24,088 nt of DNA from GWC2-56-14 sp043731355 (GCA_043731355.1 JAYTJE010000056.1:1-24088); one strand, 5' to 3'. Counted from the stretch's first letter, positions 14,965 through 22,605 are shown. A program made the numbers and translations. Notes: generated from the letters alone by a model not told the origin.

Positions 14965-15297
14965 TCACAGCATCCGCTTCTCTTTCGGCCGCCGCTCCGG
15001 AACCTGTCGGTGTTCGATGGCTTCTTCGTTCCACGCAACGGAAACATACAATCCGCAGAAGCAGCTGCCGAATTCCTTAATATCCGGGTCGCGGTACACG
15101 CAGGGACAGACGATGTCCGCGTCCTTCTCTTTTACGCCGAAGGCGAGTCTGCAGGGGCAGGAGCGATAGCCGTAGCGTGCCTCGTTCGTTAGCAGTCCCT
15201 GCAGGATGTCCATGACAAAGGGCTTATCCTTGTTCAGGCGTATGCCCTGGGACTCGGCATATTTAGACAGAATAGTATAGAGCGTTTCTGCTGTCAT
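14965..15297 (-). CDS. Ferredoxin-thioredoxin reductase catalytic subunit-like protein
   Basis: A 110-residue protein with the cysteine layout of the FTR catalytic chain: CPC (C47, C49), CPC (C64, C66) and CFC (C79, C81), in the context EARYGYRSCPCRLAFG and GSCFCGLYVS. In FTR these cysteines hold a [4Fe-4S] cluster and a neighbouring redox disulfide that reduces thioredoxin-like proteins with ferredoxin electrons. The last motif is CHC in plant-type FTR; here Phe replaces the His next to the cluster. Its ATG overlaps the glutaredoxin stop by four bases (ATGA), so the two are translationally coupled and the glutaredoxin is the likely partner. No variable chain is nearby, as usual outside cyanobacteria and plants. 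Confidence 0.85.
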   Translation of the reverse strand: MTAETLYTILSKYAESQGIRLNKDKPFVMDILQGLLTNEARYGYRSCPCRLAFGVKEKDADIVCPCVYRDPDIKEFGSCFCGLYVSVAWNEEAIEHRQVPERRPKEKRML

Positions 15298-15554
15298 GGC
15301 AGTTTCAAGGCCTTCTTCAGCTTCTCTTCGTTAAATCCTACGATGACCGTATCGTTGATGCAGATGGTGGGAAAGCTGCAGTCCGGGTTGAGCTTCCTCA
15401 CTTCATCCATGACCTTTTCTCGTTCAGCGCCGGACAGAAGGTCCACATCAACGATCTTGGTCTCGATATCGTTCTCCTGGAAGAAACGCTTGGTCCGTGT
15501 GCAGTGAGAGCAGGTGCTGAGCGTGTACAGTTTGATCGATATTTTTGGCCCCAT
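15294..15554 (-). CDS. Glutaredoxin-like thiol-disulfide protein
   Basis: An 86-residue thioredoxin-fold protein: strand IKLYTLSTCSHCTRTKRFF with the active site CSHC (C15-C18), the cis-proline region CSFPTICIND (P62) and a final helix EEKLKKALKL. It should shuttle electrons from the FTR-like enzyme, with whose gene it overlaps by four bases, to protein disulfides; the pair would replace the NADPH thioredoxin system in part. ATG 15554 is chosen because GGGAGG lies just upstream and a good promoter lies 26 bases further; the longer frame from 15608 would begin inside that promoter. Confidence 0.88.
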   Translation of the reverse strand: MGPKISIKLYTLSTCSHCTRTKRFFQENDIETKIVDVDLLSGAEREKVMDEVRKLNPDCSFPTICINDTVIVGFNEEKLKKALKLP

Positions 15555-15579
15555 ATCCGCCTCCCCGATGAAGGAGCAC

Positions 15580-15608
15580 AGTATAACATGCCGGCCAGGA
15601 GCGTGCAA
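15580..15608 (-). promoter_or_regulatory. Sigma-70 promoter of the glutaredoxin operon
   Basis: On the minus strand TTGCAC (15608-15603), exactly 17 bases, then TATACT (15585-15580). Transcription would start near 15573, giving a leader of about 19 bases that contains the GGGAGG ribosome site. Confidence 0.7.
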
Positions 15609-15645
15609 ACAAAATTGAAGCGAATATCCGCTGCGGCAGCAGTTC

Positions 15646-15654
15646 TGCTATAAT
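15646..15654 (+). promoter_or_regulatory. Extended -10 promoter of the binding-protein/sensor operon
   Basis: TGCTATAAT is a full extended -10 element (TGn plus TATAAT at 15649-15654). No -35 box is seen at 17 bases, which an extended -10 can tolerate. It is divergent from the glutaredoxin promoter and 49 bases upstream of the lipoprotein start. Confidence 0.5.
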
Positions 15655-15702
15655 TAAAGCCATTGCATCTGCGCGAAGGAACAGGACTGCCGGAGGTGCC
15701 CC

Positions 15703-16650
15703 ATGGTCCGTAAACTGCTTTATCTAATGGTTATTATCACCCTTTCCGCCGGGCTTGAGAGCTGCAGCCGCTCTGACGAACCGCGTACCGTAAATCTCGA
15801 AAAAAAGGAAGCAATGACGGACAGTGTCGCGGATAAGCCTGCCAACAACCATATACGGATCGCGGTGGGCGGCATGATCACGCCCAAGGAGGGATTCGGG
15901 TATTATAAACAATTCCTTGATTATATAGGCGAAAAACTCGGCAGGGGCGTCGATTTCGTGGACCGGGAAAATTATGCCGAGATCAATGCACTGGTGAGGT
16001 CCGGCAAGGTAGATGTCGCCTTCGTCTGCGGCGGGCCCTACGTTGACGGCCATGCGGCTTTCGGCATGGAGCTTTTGGCTGCGCCCCAGGCCTATAACGG
16101 CACGGTCTATTACTCCTATATCATCGTGCCCGCGGACAGCCCGGTAAAGAGCTTCCAAGAGCTCCGGGGGAAGAGCTTTGCCTTCACCGATCCCCTGTCG
16201 AACACCGGGAAACTGGTGCCCACCTACATGCTCGCAAAAATGGGCCAGACGCCCAAACGTTTTTTTAAAAAGGTCATTTATACGCAGTCGCACGACAAGT
16301 CCATCAAGGCGGTTGCGGAGAATCTCGTGGACGGCGCCGCTGTAGACAGCCTCATCTGGGAATATGCCAATCTCAAGAACCCGAAATTTACCGCAAAGAC
16401 GAAGATCATCGAAAAATCGTCTCCCTACGGCATCCCGCCCGTCGTCGTCCGCCCCGGCATGGACCCGCGGTTGAAGGAGCGGCTCAGGGAGATCTTTCTG
16501 AATGCTCACAAGGATGCAAAGGGCAGGGAGATCCTCAATCATATGATGATTGAGAAGTTCGTGCGGCTCGACGACCGGGCCTACGATTCGATACGGGAAA
16601 TGAAGTCTTTCCTGGACAGGCAGGCCAAGCTGGGGAAGGGCAAAGAGTAA
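15703..16650 (+). CDS. Phosphate/phosphonate-type (PhnD-like) binding lipoprotein
   Basis: A 315-residue exported protein: signal peptide LLYLMVIITLSAGLESC with C21 as the probable lipidated cysteine (lipobox LESC is imperfect). Residues about 50-300 form a PhnD-like periplasmic binding domain: IRIAVGGMITPKEGFGYYKQ, a GRGVDFVDRENYAEINALVR segment, VDVAFVCGGPYV, FAFTDPLSNTGKLVPTYML (159-177) and VDGAAVDSLIWEY. This fold binds small anions such as phosphonate or phosphite, but no ABC permease or ATPase is near. Instead the next gene, three bases on, is a membrane sensor, so the lipoprotein likely hands ligand information to it. ATG 15703 has GGAGG upstream. Confidence 0.85.
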   Translation: MVRKLLYLMVIITLSAGLESCSRSDEPRTVNLEKKEAMTDSVADKPANNHIRIAVGGMITPKEGFGYYKQFLDYIGEKLGRGVDFVDRENYAEINALVRSGKVDVAFVCGGPYVDGHAAFGMELLAAPQAYNGTVYYSYIIVPADSPVKSFQELRGKSFAFTDPLSNTGKLVPTYMLAKMGQTPKRFFKKVIYTQSHDKSIKAVAENLVDGAAVDSLIWEYANLKNPKFTAKTKIIEKSSPYGIPPVVVRPGMDPRLKERLREIFLNAHKDAKGREILNHMMIEKFVRLDDRAYDSIREMKSFLDRQAKLGKGKE

Positions 16651-16653
16651 AGA

Positions 16654-17997
16654 ATGCCTACGCGAAATTTCAGGTTGCGCACAAAATTCATTCTGGTTCT
16701 CCTGGGGATGGTGGTCGTCATGGGGGTGTCGCTGGTCCTCTTCACCAAGACCGTCCTGTATCAGAAACTGCATATCACCCTGGAAAAGCGGGGGCTCTCT
16801 CTTGCCCGAACCATTGCGCGCGACAGCGTCAATCCCGTATTGACCGAGAAGTTCCTTGAGCTTGCGCTGATGCTCAGGGATATCAAGAACGAAGAAGCCG
16901 ACATGGAATATATCTATGTCCGGAATGCACACGGGAAGGTCGTGGCACATACCTTCGAGAACGGGTTCCCGGTCGACCTGCAAACGAGTGGTCCCGCCGA
17001 TGCGCGCAACAACGGGCAGTATTTCATCAAGCATTTAAACACCGAGCACGGAGTGGTCCAAGAGTTCATCGTGCCGCTGCTCAATGGCGGGGCCGGGACC
17101 GTGCATCTGGGGATGTCGCAGGAGTCGGTGGACCGCGGCATCAAAGAGATCATGGCCATGTTCCTTGGCGCCATTGCCATGCTCTTTCTGGCAGGATGCG
17201 TTGTGGCGGTCCTGCTCGGGTCATCCGTGACCAAACCGCTTCATCTCCTGGCTGTCGCGGCGCAGGCCCTGGAGCGAGGAGATATGCAAGCCCGCGTCCC
17301 GGTCCGCTCGAGGGATGAGCTGGGGCAGCTGGCGGCGACCTTCAACAGGATGGCTGAGACGCGGATGCAGTTCGAAAACGCGATAATGGCCGGTGAAAGG
17401 AAACTGTGGAACATCACCGCACATCTGGCTGAAGGTATTTATGTCATGGACCGGCAGGGAAAGGTCACGTTTCTGAATCCCGAGGCGGAGCGCCTGCTGG
17501 GCTGGACAGCGGAGGAACTGAACGAAAAGGGCGCCCATGACCTTTTCCATTACCGCAAAGCGGACGGAACGCCCCTGCCGCGTGGGGCCTGCGAGATGCA
17601 TGCGGTGGTCCAGACCGGAAGGCACTATACGTCCGGCAGCGAGGTGTTTGTGAGGAGGGACGGCACGGTGTTTCCGGTTGCGGTTGTGACCAGCCCGATA
17701 TGGGAAGAGGGAAAAGTTGTCGCCGCGGTGACTGCTTTCCGCGACATCACCTTCCAGAAAGAGCTGGAGCAGGAGCGTTCGCAGCTTATTCTTGCTTACG
17801 AGGACGCCCTGAACAACATCAAAACGCTCAAGGGCCTGGTGCCGATCTGCGCATCCTGCAAAAAAATCCGCGACGACAAGGGGTTCTGGAATCAGATAGA
17901 GGTTTATATCAGTAAACATTCAGATGCGGAGTTCAGCCACGGCATCTGCCCGGATTGCGCGAAAAAGCTGTACCCCGATTTCGTGAAAAAGGAGTGA
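16654..17997 (+). CDS. Membrane HAMP-PAS sensor protein with Cys-rich tail, no kinase domain
   Basis: A 447-residue inner-membrane protein. Transmembrane helices at about 11-31 and 166-190 enclose a 135-residue periplasmic sensor region; a HAMP linker follows (190-243, SVTKPLHLLA ... RSRDELGQLAATFNRMAE), then a PAS domain (250-368, GIYVMDRQGKVTFLNPEAER ... AAVTAFRDITFQKELE), a coiled coil (368-392), and a tail with C399/C402 (PICASCKKIRDDKGFWNQIE) and C432/C435 (HGICPDCAKKLYP). No histidine-kinase, cyclase or methyl-accepting domain is present. The tail is a motif I know from the ends of signalling proteins in Deltaproteobacteria and relatives; the four cysteines may bind metal or pass a redox signal. 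Start is three bases after the binding-protein stop, so the pair is one operon. Confidence 0.8.
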   Translation: MPTRNFRLRTKFILVLLGMVVVMGVSLVLFTKTVLYQKLHITLEKRGLSLARTIARDSVNPVLTEKFLELALMLRDIKNEEADMEYIYVRNAHGKVVAHTFENGFPVDLQTSGPADARNNGQYFIKHLNTEHGVVQEFIVPLLNGGAGTVHLGMSQESVDRGIKEIMAMFLGAIAMLFLAGCVVAVLLGSSVTKPLHLLAVAAQALERGDMQARVPVRSRDELGQLAATFNRMAETRMQFENAIMAGERKLWNITAHLAEGIYVMDRQGKVTFLNPEAERLLGWTAEELNEKGAHDLFHYRKADGTPLPRGACEMHAVVQTGRHYTSGSEVFVRRDGTVFPVAVVTSPIWEEGKVVAAVTAFRDITFQKELEQERSQLILAYEDALNNIKTLKGLVPICASCKKIRDDKGFWNQIEVYISKHSDAEFSHGICPDCAKKLYPDFVKKE

Positions 17998-18015
17998 ACC
18001 ACAGCCTCTGACCGC

Positions 18016-18044
18016 TTGACATCCTGTCCGGGCAGTGGCACAAT
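18016..18044 (+). promoter_or_regulatory. Promoter directly abutting the Slp-like gene
   Basis: TTGACA (18016-18021), 17 bases, CACAAT (18039-18044, four of six matches). The expected transcription start, about seven bases downstream, falls on the ATG at 18051, and no Shine-Dalgarno sequence is present. Confidence 0.5.
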
Positions 18045-18050
18045 TATCTC

Positions 18051-18608
18051 ATGAAAAGAATCGGCATCATACTGATCTGTTTTCTGGCGCTCTCTGCCTG
18101 TGCGCCCGTCCTGGACCGGGAGCTGCTGCGAGAGGGAGCGAGGAACATTCCCCTGTCCCAGGTCAGGGAACACCCCGAGGCCTACCAGGGCAGGTTGTTC
18201 ATTCTCGGCGGGGTGATCGTTGACACGAAGGTCACGGACAAAGGCTCGCAAGTAGAGGTGCTCGCGGTCCCGGTGAACGCGCAGGGTTATCTGAGGGACC
18301 TGGACCAATACGAGGGACGGTTCCTGGCGCTCTACCCGCGGACGAGCGGCCTGCTCGATCCCCTTATCTATAAAAAAGGCAGGGAGGTAACTCTTGCAGG
18401 CAGCTTCATGGAGAACCGGCAGGGAAAGATCGACGAGATGGAGTACACCTACCCGGTGTTCGAGATCAAGCAGGTCTATCTCTGGGAAGAGCAAAGGGAT
18501 TACTACTATATGATGCAGGCTTATCCCTATTACTACCCGTACCCGTATTCCTATGGCTGGTATGATCCGTGGTGGCAGCCATTCCCGCCGCCAGCGAGAT
18601 GGCGGTAA
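18051..18608 (+). CDS. Slp family outer-membrane lipoprotein
   Basis: A 185-residue lipoprotein: signal peptide with lipobox LSAC (C17), then a Slp domain (PLSQVREHPEAYQGRLFILG, GSQVEVLAVPVNAQGYLRDL, GRFLALYP, GREVTLAGSFMENRQGKIDE, YPVFEIKQVYLW). Slp proteins are starvation/stationary-phase-induced outer-membrane lipoproteins of unclear function. The C-terminal 35 residues are almost all Tyr, Pro and Trp (DYYYMMQAYPYYYPYPYSYG), a low-complexity tail not needed for the fold and probably surface-exposed. There is no ribosome site; a promoter ends just before the ATG. The gene stands alone after the sensor operon. Confidence 0.85.
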   Translation: MKRIGIILICFLALSACAPVLDRELLREGARNIPLSQVREHPEAYQGRLFILGGVIVDTKVTDKGSQVEVLAVPVNAQGYLRDLDQYEGRFLALYPRTSGLLDPLIYKKGREVTLAGSFMENRQGKIDEMEYTYPVFEIKQVYLWEEQRDYYYMMQAYPYYYPYPYSYGWYDPWWQPFPPPARWR

Positions 18609-18613
18609 GCAGT

Positions 18614-18724
18614 CTAAGGCGCTTTGACCTGTTCCATCGAGGGAAGGCCCCAGTTTTTCCAGACCTTTTCATATTCCGCTCTCGGTAACTGTACGAGGAG
18701 CGGATTTATTTCGTTCCGGAGCCA
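18614..18724 (-). pseudogene. Duplicated 3' end of an L,D-transpeptidase gene
   Basis: On the minus strand this encodes WLRNEINPLLVQLPRAEYEK, then a short VWKNWGLPSMEQVKAP and a stop: the last 36 residues of a protein closely like the L,D-transpeptidase at 21848-22570. Bases 18629-18724 and 21863-21958 match at 87 of 96 positions by my count. Similarity ends sharply at 18724, so the rest of the gene was deleted. The catalytic His and Cys are not included. Confidence 0.8.
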
Positions 18725-18837
18725 TTATAACCGGGCCGGCCGCACCCCGAAAATCCCCTGATAGTGTATTGCTATTCACCAAAAAGTAGGTCATACTCCG
18801 ATCCAGATAAAAGCGATAGCCCGGAACGGACAAACGA

Positions 18838-19445
18838 ATGAAACCTGCGCTTATTGCCAAAATCGCCCGCCCGAAATTGTCCGTCATCGTCAAACGCGAC
18901 AGATTGTTTCGTCTGCTCGATCACGCACGGCAAAAGCCTGTCGTATGGATCGAAGCGCAGGCGGGTTCCGGCAAGACCACCCTCGTCGCCGACTGGCTGG
19001 ATTCGCGCAAACTTCCCTGTCTCTGGTACCAGGTTGATGAAGGCGATGCCGACATCGCGAGCTTCTTTTATTACATGGGCATGGCAACGAAAAACGCCGC
19101 GCCGCGATACAAAAAATCGCTGCCCCTGATGACCCCTGAATATCTCCAGGGCATTCCTGTTTTCACCCGGCGTTATTTTGAAGAATTGTTTCGCCGCAAA
19201 GAATCATTGGGTGTGCTGGAGACGCAAGGCCATGGCAAGGCTTCGCCGGAGGCCTTGGCCATGCTTCATGACAAGGCCGAGGGGTGGGCGCGGGCCTGAT
19301 CCTTCTGGCAGGGGCGGGTAAGGCGGCATCGGTGACCGCGTCGCCCGCCAAGCTGATTCCGGACAAGCTCTTCGACTATTTCGCAAACGAGATCTTCAAC
19401 AAAACCGACGCTTCCCTTCAAGCTCTACACCCTATTACACTATAG
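18838..19445 (+). pseudogene. MalT-like LuxR-family ATPase regulator, truncated and frameshifted
   Basis: The opening (MKPALIAKIARPKLSVIVKR) and the ATP-binding loop AGSGKTT (42-48) with CLWYQVDEGDADIASFFYYM belong to the large MalT-type STAND ATPase regulators, normally 800-1000 residues. After RRYFEELFRRKESL the text jumps to GVLETQGHGKASPEALAMLH, skipping the part with the Walker B region, so about 90 residues are deleted. At 19290 a lost G changes frame: GW is followed in the first frame by a stop, in the next by AGLILLAGAGKAASVTASPA ... KLFDYFANEIFNKTDASLQA and a stop at 19443. The rest, including the DNA-binding domain, is gone. Not functional. Confidence 0.75.
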
Positions 19446-19496
19446 GTTCAACGGAGTACAGAACGGGGGCTGGAATCTCCCGATAGGAGGAAAGAC

Positions 19497-20213
19497 ATGA
19501 AGCAATTATTTTCCAGTCAGCGCCACATCCGTGGCGCGTTCATTGCGCTCATTTTTCTGGCACTGTTCCCCGCCTGTGCGTCGAGGCAGATCTTTCTCGA
19601 CGACTCGGAGCGCGCGGCGTTGCGCAAACTGCCGGCAATCCATATTGTGCATTACGCAACTCCGACGCCACAGGTCAACCCGCCGATCGTCAAGCACTCG
19701 TACGTTCAAATCAAGCTGCACGATACGCCAAGCGGCGCCGAGATTCAGAGCAAGCTTGGGAGTTACGACCCCAACCGTGAGGTAACCAATCAATTCGTCA
19801 AGGCGCTCGCTACCAGCGCCGGTCTCGGAAACCTGCGCACCGAGCGCAAGGCCGCGCCCTTGCCGGTGATTTCCGATGCGGGAATTCTCAAAGAGAAGTA
19901 CAAGAACGGTTCGGTGCTTGAAGTTTGGATCGAGCGCTGGGGGTTCTATTTCACACCGGTCGACTGGCAAACCTACGCCATTACCATGCAGGTCCGGTCG
20001 CGTCTCACGCGCCTTGAGGACGGCAAGACGCTCTGGAACGTCGGCAGTTGCGGCTACGGCGGGAGCGGCAACACCTACCGTGAACGAATCGTGCTTGATG
20101 ACCTCAAAACCAGTGAAAGCAAAAAAGTGCAGGACAAGATCAAAGAAACCGTTACCCATATTGCGGAGGAGTGCGCCCGTCAGCTTTTGCACGACTACTC
20201 GCGTAACAAGTAA
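19497..20213 (+). CDS. Hypothetical lipoprotein
   Basis: A 238-residue lipoprotein with a basic start, hydrophobic core (GAFIALIFLALFPAC) and lipobox FPAC (C27). The mature part is mixed alpha/beta with two tryptophan-rich strands (VLEVWIERWGFYFTPVDWQT) and a Gly/Tyr turn (SCGYGGSGNTYRE). I recognise no named family, though the plan (a lipoprotein that sums contributions over strands, ending in a long helix) resembles periplasmic/outer-membrane accessory lipoproteins. GGAGG stands just before ATG 19497. It is the only intact gene in a stretch of remnants. Confidence 0.75.
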   Translation: MKQLFSSQRHIRGAFIALIFLALFPACASRQIFLDDSERAALRKLPAIHIVHYATPTPQVNPPIVKHSYVQIKLHDTPSGAEIQSKLGSYDPNREVTNQFVKALATSAGLGNLRTERKAAPLPVISDAGILKEKYKNGSVLEVWIERWGFYFTPVDWQTYAITMQVRSRLTRLEDGKTLWNVGSCGYGGSGNTYRERIVLDDLKTSESKKVQDKIKETVTHIAEECARQLLHDYSRNK

Positions 20214-20550
20214 GCAGGAGGAACTGCACCGGCAACTCTCGCGCACAGTCGCCAGCATAATAAGTAAGGATGTATGCGTATAGTATCTTCCCCGGTTGGG
20301 ACGGGGCGGGGAGCATTTTGCCGCGGGTCTTCAGCCGGGATCTCTATGATCGGCAGCGCCTGGTCGTCCGGTTTTTCCTGCGGCATTTAGAGTGTCACGA
20401 TATGGTTCGGCATGATCACATGGGGCGGCACGAAAGTTTCCCCCAAAGTACCTTTTTTTAAACAGGAGTGCTGAAATTTGAGGCGTAATCCTTCTGTCAG
20501 GTGATTATTTCTTTATAATTCCAGGCTACTTTCAATCCTTACGCCTGTGC
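20214..20550. other. Non-coding stretch with a possible transposase scrap
   Basis: No convincing gene. On the minus strand about 20440-20387 reads FVPPHVIMPNHIVTL and a stop, which resembles the 'MPNHxH' HUH motif of Y1 transposases with the second histidine lost; this is too short to be sure. The remaining sequence shows no repeat or clear promoter. Confidence 0.3.
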
Positions 20551-21368
20551 AAGTTTGTGTATGTTGCGAATTTCGGGGGGGGCGTGTCGGCCTATCGCAT
20601 CAACGCCACGTCCGGCGCTCTGATAAGTGCCGGGACCGTGACAGCGGGGGCCGGTCCCTGCTCGATCAGTGTCGAGCCCTCCGGGAAATTTGCATACGTG
20701 GCGAATACAACCTCCGGCAACGTCTCGGCGTACCGCATCCATACCGCCACCGGCGCCCTCACCGCGCTCGTTTTGGTAAATTTGCCTATGCGGCGAATAG
20801 CGGTTCAGACAATGTCTCGATCTACAGCATCAACGACGCAACGGGCATCCTGACCCATGTCGGCACTATTGTAACCGGTCACTTTCCCGCTTCCGTCAGC
20901 ATTGATCCCTCCGGCAGATTCGCTTATGTGGGCTTTAGTAGCGTCATCCTGGGCGACCCCGGGGCCGTCGCGGCATACACCATTAACGCCGTCACGGGCT
21001 TGCTGACAGAAGTGGCGGGCAGCCCTGAGGTGGCTGGAAATGGTCCTTCCTCATTTGCCATCGGTCCCTCCGGAGAATTCGCCTACGTAACGAATTTTTA
21101 TTCTACGAGCGTCTGGGTCTACAGCATCTATCCGACCAACACTTCAGCCGGTCGCCTGACACCCATTGACATCGTGCCCGGGGATTTCTCGATGTACCTG
21201 CCCCGGTCTATCACCGTTGATCCATCAGGCAAGTACGCCTACGTGGCGGTGAACGCCGGTGTCCTGGCCTACAGCCTCGATGCCACGACCGGCGCGATGT
21301 CCAATATCGGAACCTTCGCGGCGGGAACCGGGCCTGTCTTCATCACCACCACCGGCAGAATCCACTAA
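20551..21368 (+). pseudogene. Beta-propeller (lactonase/YVTN-like) protein, 5'-truncated and frameshifted
   Basis: Repeating units of about 45-50 residues with the signature 'PSGKFAYVANxxSxNVSxYxInxxTGaLT': KFVYVANFGGGVSAYRINAT, PSGKFAYVANTTSGNVSAYR, GKFAYAANSGSDNVSIYSIN, PSGRFAYVGFSS, PSGEFAYVTNFYSTSVWVYS, PSGKYAYVAVNAGVLAYSLD. This is the beta-propeller of the lactonase/6-phosphogluconolactonase family, often secreted. The first unit begins without start codon, signal peptide or ribosome site, and near 20770-20785 the frame changes with loss of about half a repeat. The end, TGPVFITTTGRIH, is intact. Not functional as it stands. An eight-G run at 20575-20582 adds a slippage-prone site. Confidence 0.75.
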
Positions 21369-21443
21369 CCCCGGCGGTGTGGTGGGATTGGATTTTTTCA
21401 GGATACGCAAGGCTCACGCGCAGCACACAAAGGAGAAAAAATC

Positions 21444-21634
21444 ATGAAAAGCAAACTCAGGTTGATCGGTCTTTCCACGTTGCTGGTTCTTGCGGTATTT
21501 GCGGCATGCGGAGGCGATGGCGGCGGTCTGCCGCCCCTGGCCGCACCAAAGGCTTTTGGCACGGCAATGCCATAGCGGTGTGGTCACAGTGGGACGGCGC
21601 ACTCTTCAGCATCTGGGCTAACCGCTTTGAGTAA
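21444..21634 (+). pseudogene. Lipoprotein with internal deletion
   Basis: A good ribosome site (AAAGGAG) precedes ATG 21444. The start is a lipoprotein signal, LIGLSTLLVLAVFAAC with lipobox FAAC, followed by GGDGGGLPPLAAPKAFGTA and a stop at 21573. Immediately, in another frame, comes GNAIAVWSQWDGALFSIWAN and a stop at 21632. The second piece resembles the repeated 'GNAIAVWxQxDGxxxxIWANRY' blades of propeller-type secreted proteins. So the two ends of a repeat protein were joined out of frame by a deletion. The 43-residue lipopeptide could still be made. Confidence 0.6.
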
Positions 21635-21662
21635 AGCCAGGCGAATATTAAAGGAGGTTCAC

Positions 21663-21851
21663 ACGAATACAACACGCAACAGGAAGTTTAATGCTCTCTC
21701 AGTCGCGGCACTTGTTCTGATGGCTTCGTTTGGTTTGGTCAACTGCGGAGACAGGGAGGCGGCGCGGTTCCGATGCAGCTATTTGTGTTCAGCAACGTTG
21801 CCGGGCGAAGGAGATCGGGTTTTGCCCCGTTTTACCCGGCCGACCAACTAA
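21663..21851 (+). pseudogene. Lipoprotein remnant with ACG in place of the start codon
   Basis: A perfect AAAGGAGG (21650-21657) stands five bases before ACG 21663, which is followed in frame by NTTRNRKFNALSVAALVLMA and SFGLVNCGDREA: a lipoprotein signal with lipobox LVNC. ATG has apparently mutated to ACG, and after about 33 residues the sequence loses sense and stops at 21849. The end overlaps the last four bases of the L,D-transpeptidase gene on the other strand. Initiation at ACG is rare, so I call it dead. Confidence 0.5.
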
Positions 21852-22570
21852 GATGCTTCGAGCTGTTCCGGCGAGGGAAGTCCCCAGGTTTTCCAGCCCT
21901 TTTCATATTCCGCTCTCGGCAACTGTACGAGGAGCGGATTTTTTTCGTTTTGGAGCCATCGCAGGACGGCCAACAGGTCCTCTTCCGCCATGGCTGTGCA
22001 GCCCGCTGTGCCCTTCTCCGGTGAGCGCCAGATGTGGAGGAAGATGCAGCTGCCTGCGCCCGGTTTGGGAGCTTGCCTGTTATAGTCGACCACAATGAGC
22101 CATCGATACTCCTCCGGCATCTGGATCAATCGTTCAGACGACTTCCATCGTTTCTCTGTGGTCAGTCCCAGCCTGCTTTCGCTCACGATCCTGTTGTAAT
22201 AGGCCGAGCCGGCGTCGTCAACGCAATGCATGTCCGGCAGGATCCGCTCGTATCGAACGGTGACGTTGTCCGGAGGCTTCGCAGCATGTCCCATGGCACA
22301 AAGCAGCCGGAACACACCAGCCGGAGACCTGCCATCGCCTTCGCGCTTTAGGGGACCTTCACCTGCGATCTCCCTCTGTTCCCCATCCCAGGCCATTCCT
22401 TTCATTCCGACCACACCGGCGAAAGCGGGCACCTGCCTGGTCCAGCCCGCGTCCGAACGTTCAAAACAGCAAAGCCGTGCGTTGCAGTCGCTCCAGGAAC
22501 TGGTGGTGACAATGATAAGCTGGTGGGAGGCGCTGATCTTGTCGGCAGGAAATGGGAGAGTGGTGATCAT
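21848..22570 (-). CDS. L,D-transpeptidase (YkuD fold)-like protein
   Basis: A 240-residue protein with the L,D-transpeptidase core: GPLKREGDGRSPAGVFRL (72-89), then IFLHIWRSPEKGTAGCTAMA with His179 and the nucleophile Cys191, the family's HxnGTxGC pattern. Such enzymes cross-link peptidoglycan or attach lipoproteins in the periplasm. Oddly, no signal peptide is visible: an in-frame stop lies four codons upstream of ATG 22570, and no ribosome site is clear, so the N-terminus may have been lost or the protein exported otherwise. It follows nadB by 35 bases in the same direction. A second copy of its last 36 codons lies at 18614-18724. Confidence 0.8.
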   Translation of the reverse strand: MITTLPFPADKISASHQLIIVTTSSWSDCNARLCCFERSDAGWTRQVPAFAGVVGMKGMAWDGEQREIAGEGPLKREGDGRSPAGVFRLLCAMGHAAKPPDNVTVRYERILPDMHCVDDAGSAYYNRIVSESRLGLTTEKRWKSSERLIQMPEEYRWLIVVDYNRQAPKPGAGSCIFLHIWRSPEKGTAGCTAMAEEDLLAVLRWLQNEKNPLLVQLPRAEYEKGWKTWGLPSPEQLEAS

Positions 22571-22605
22571 AGGGTTTGTCTAAAAGACAGAGGAATGAGT
22601 GCCTG

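Noticed and set aside
15724..17034. A 436-codon open frame on the minus strand
   Set aside because: It lies opposite the binding-protein and sensor genes, has no protein-like motifs and an Arg/His/Leu-rich composition typical of the shadow of GC-rich genes.
18030..18050. Sigma-54 promoter (TGGCAC near 18035)
   Set aside because: The required TTGC(A/T) at the -12 position is missing, and a sigma-70 -35/-10 pair fits better.
19506..20258. A 250-codon minus-strand frame
   Set aside because: Antisense shadow of the hypothetical lipoprotein, which has a signal, lipobox and ribosome site.
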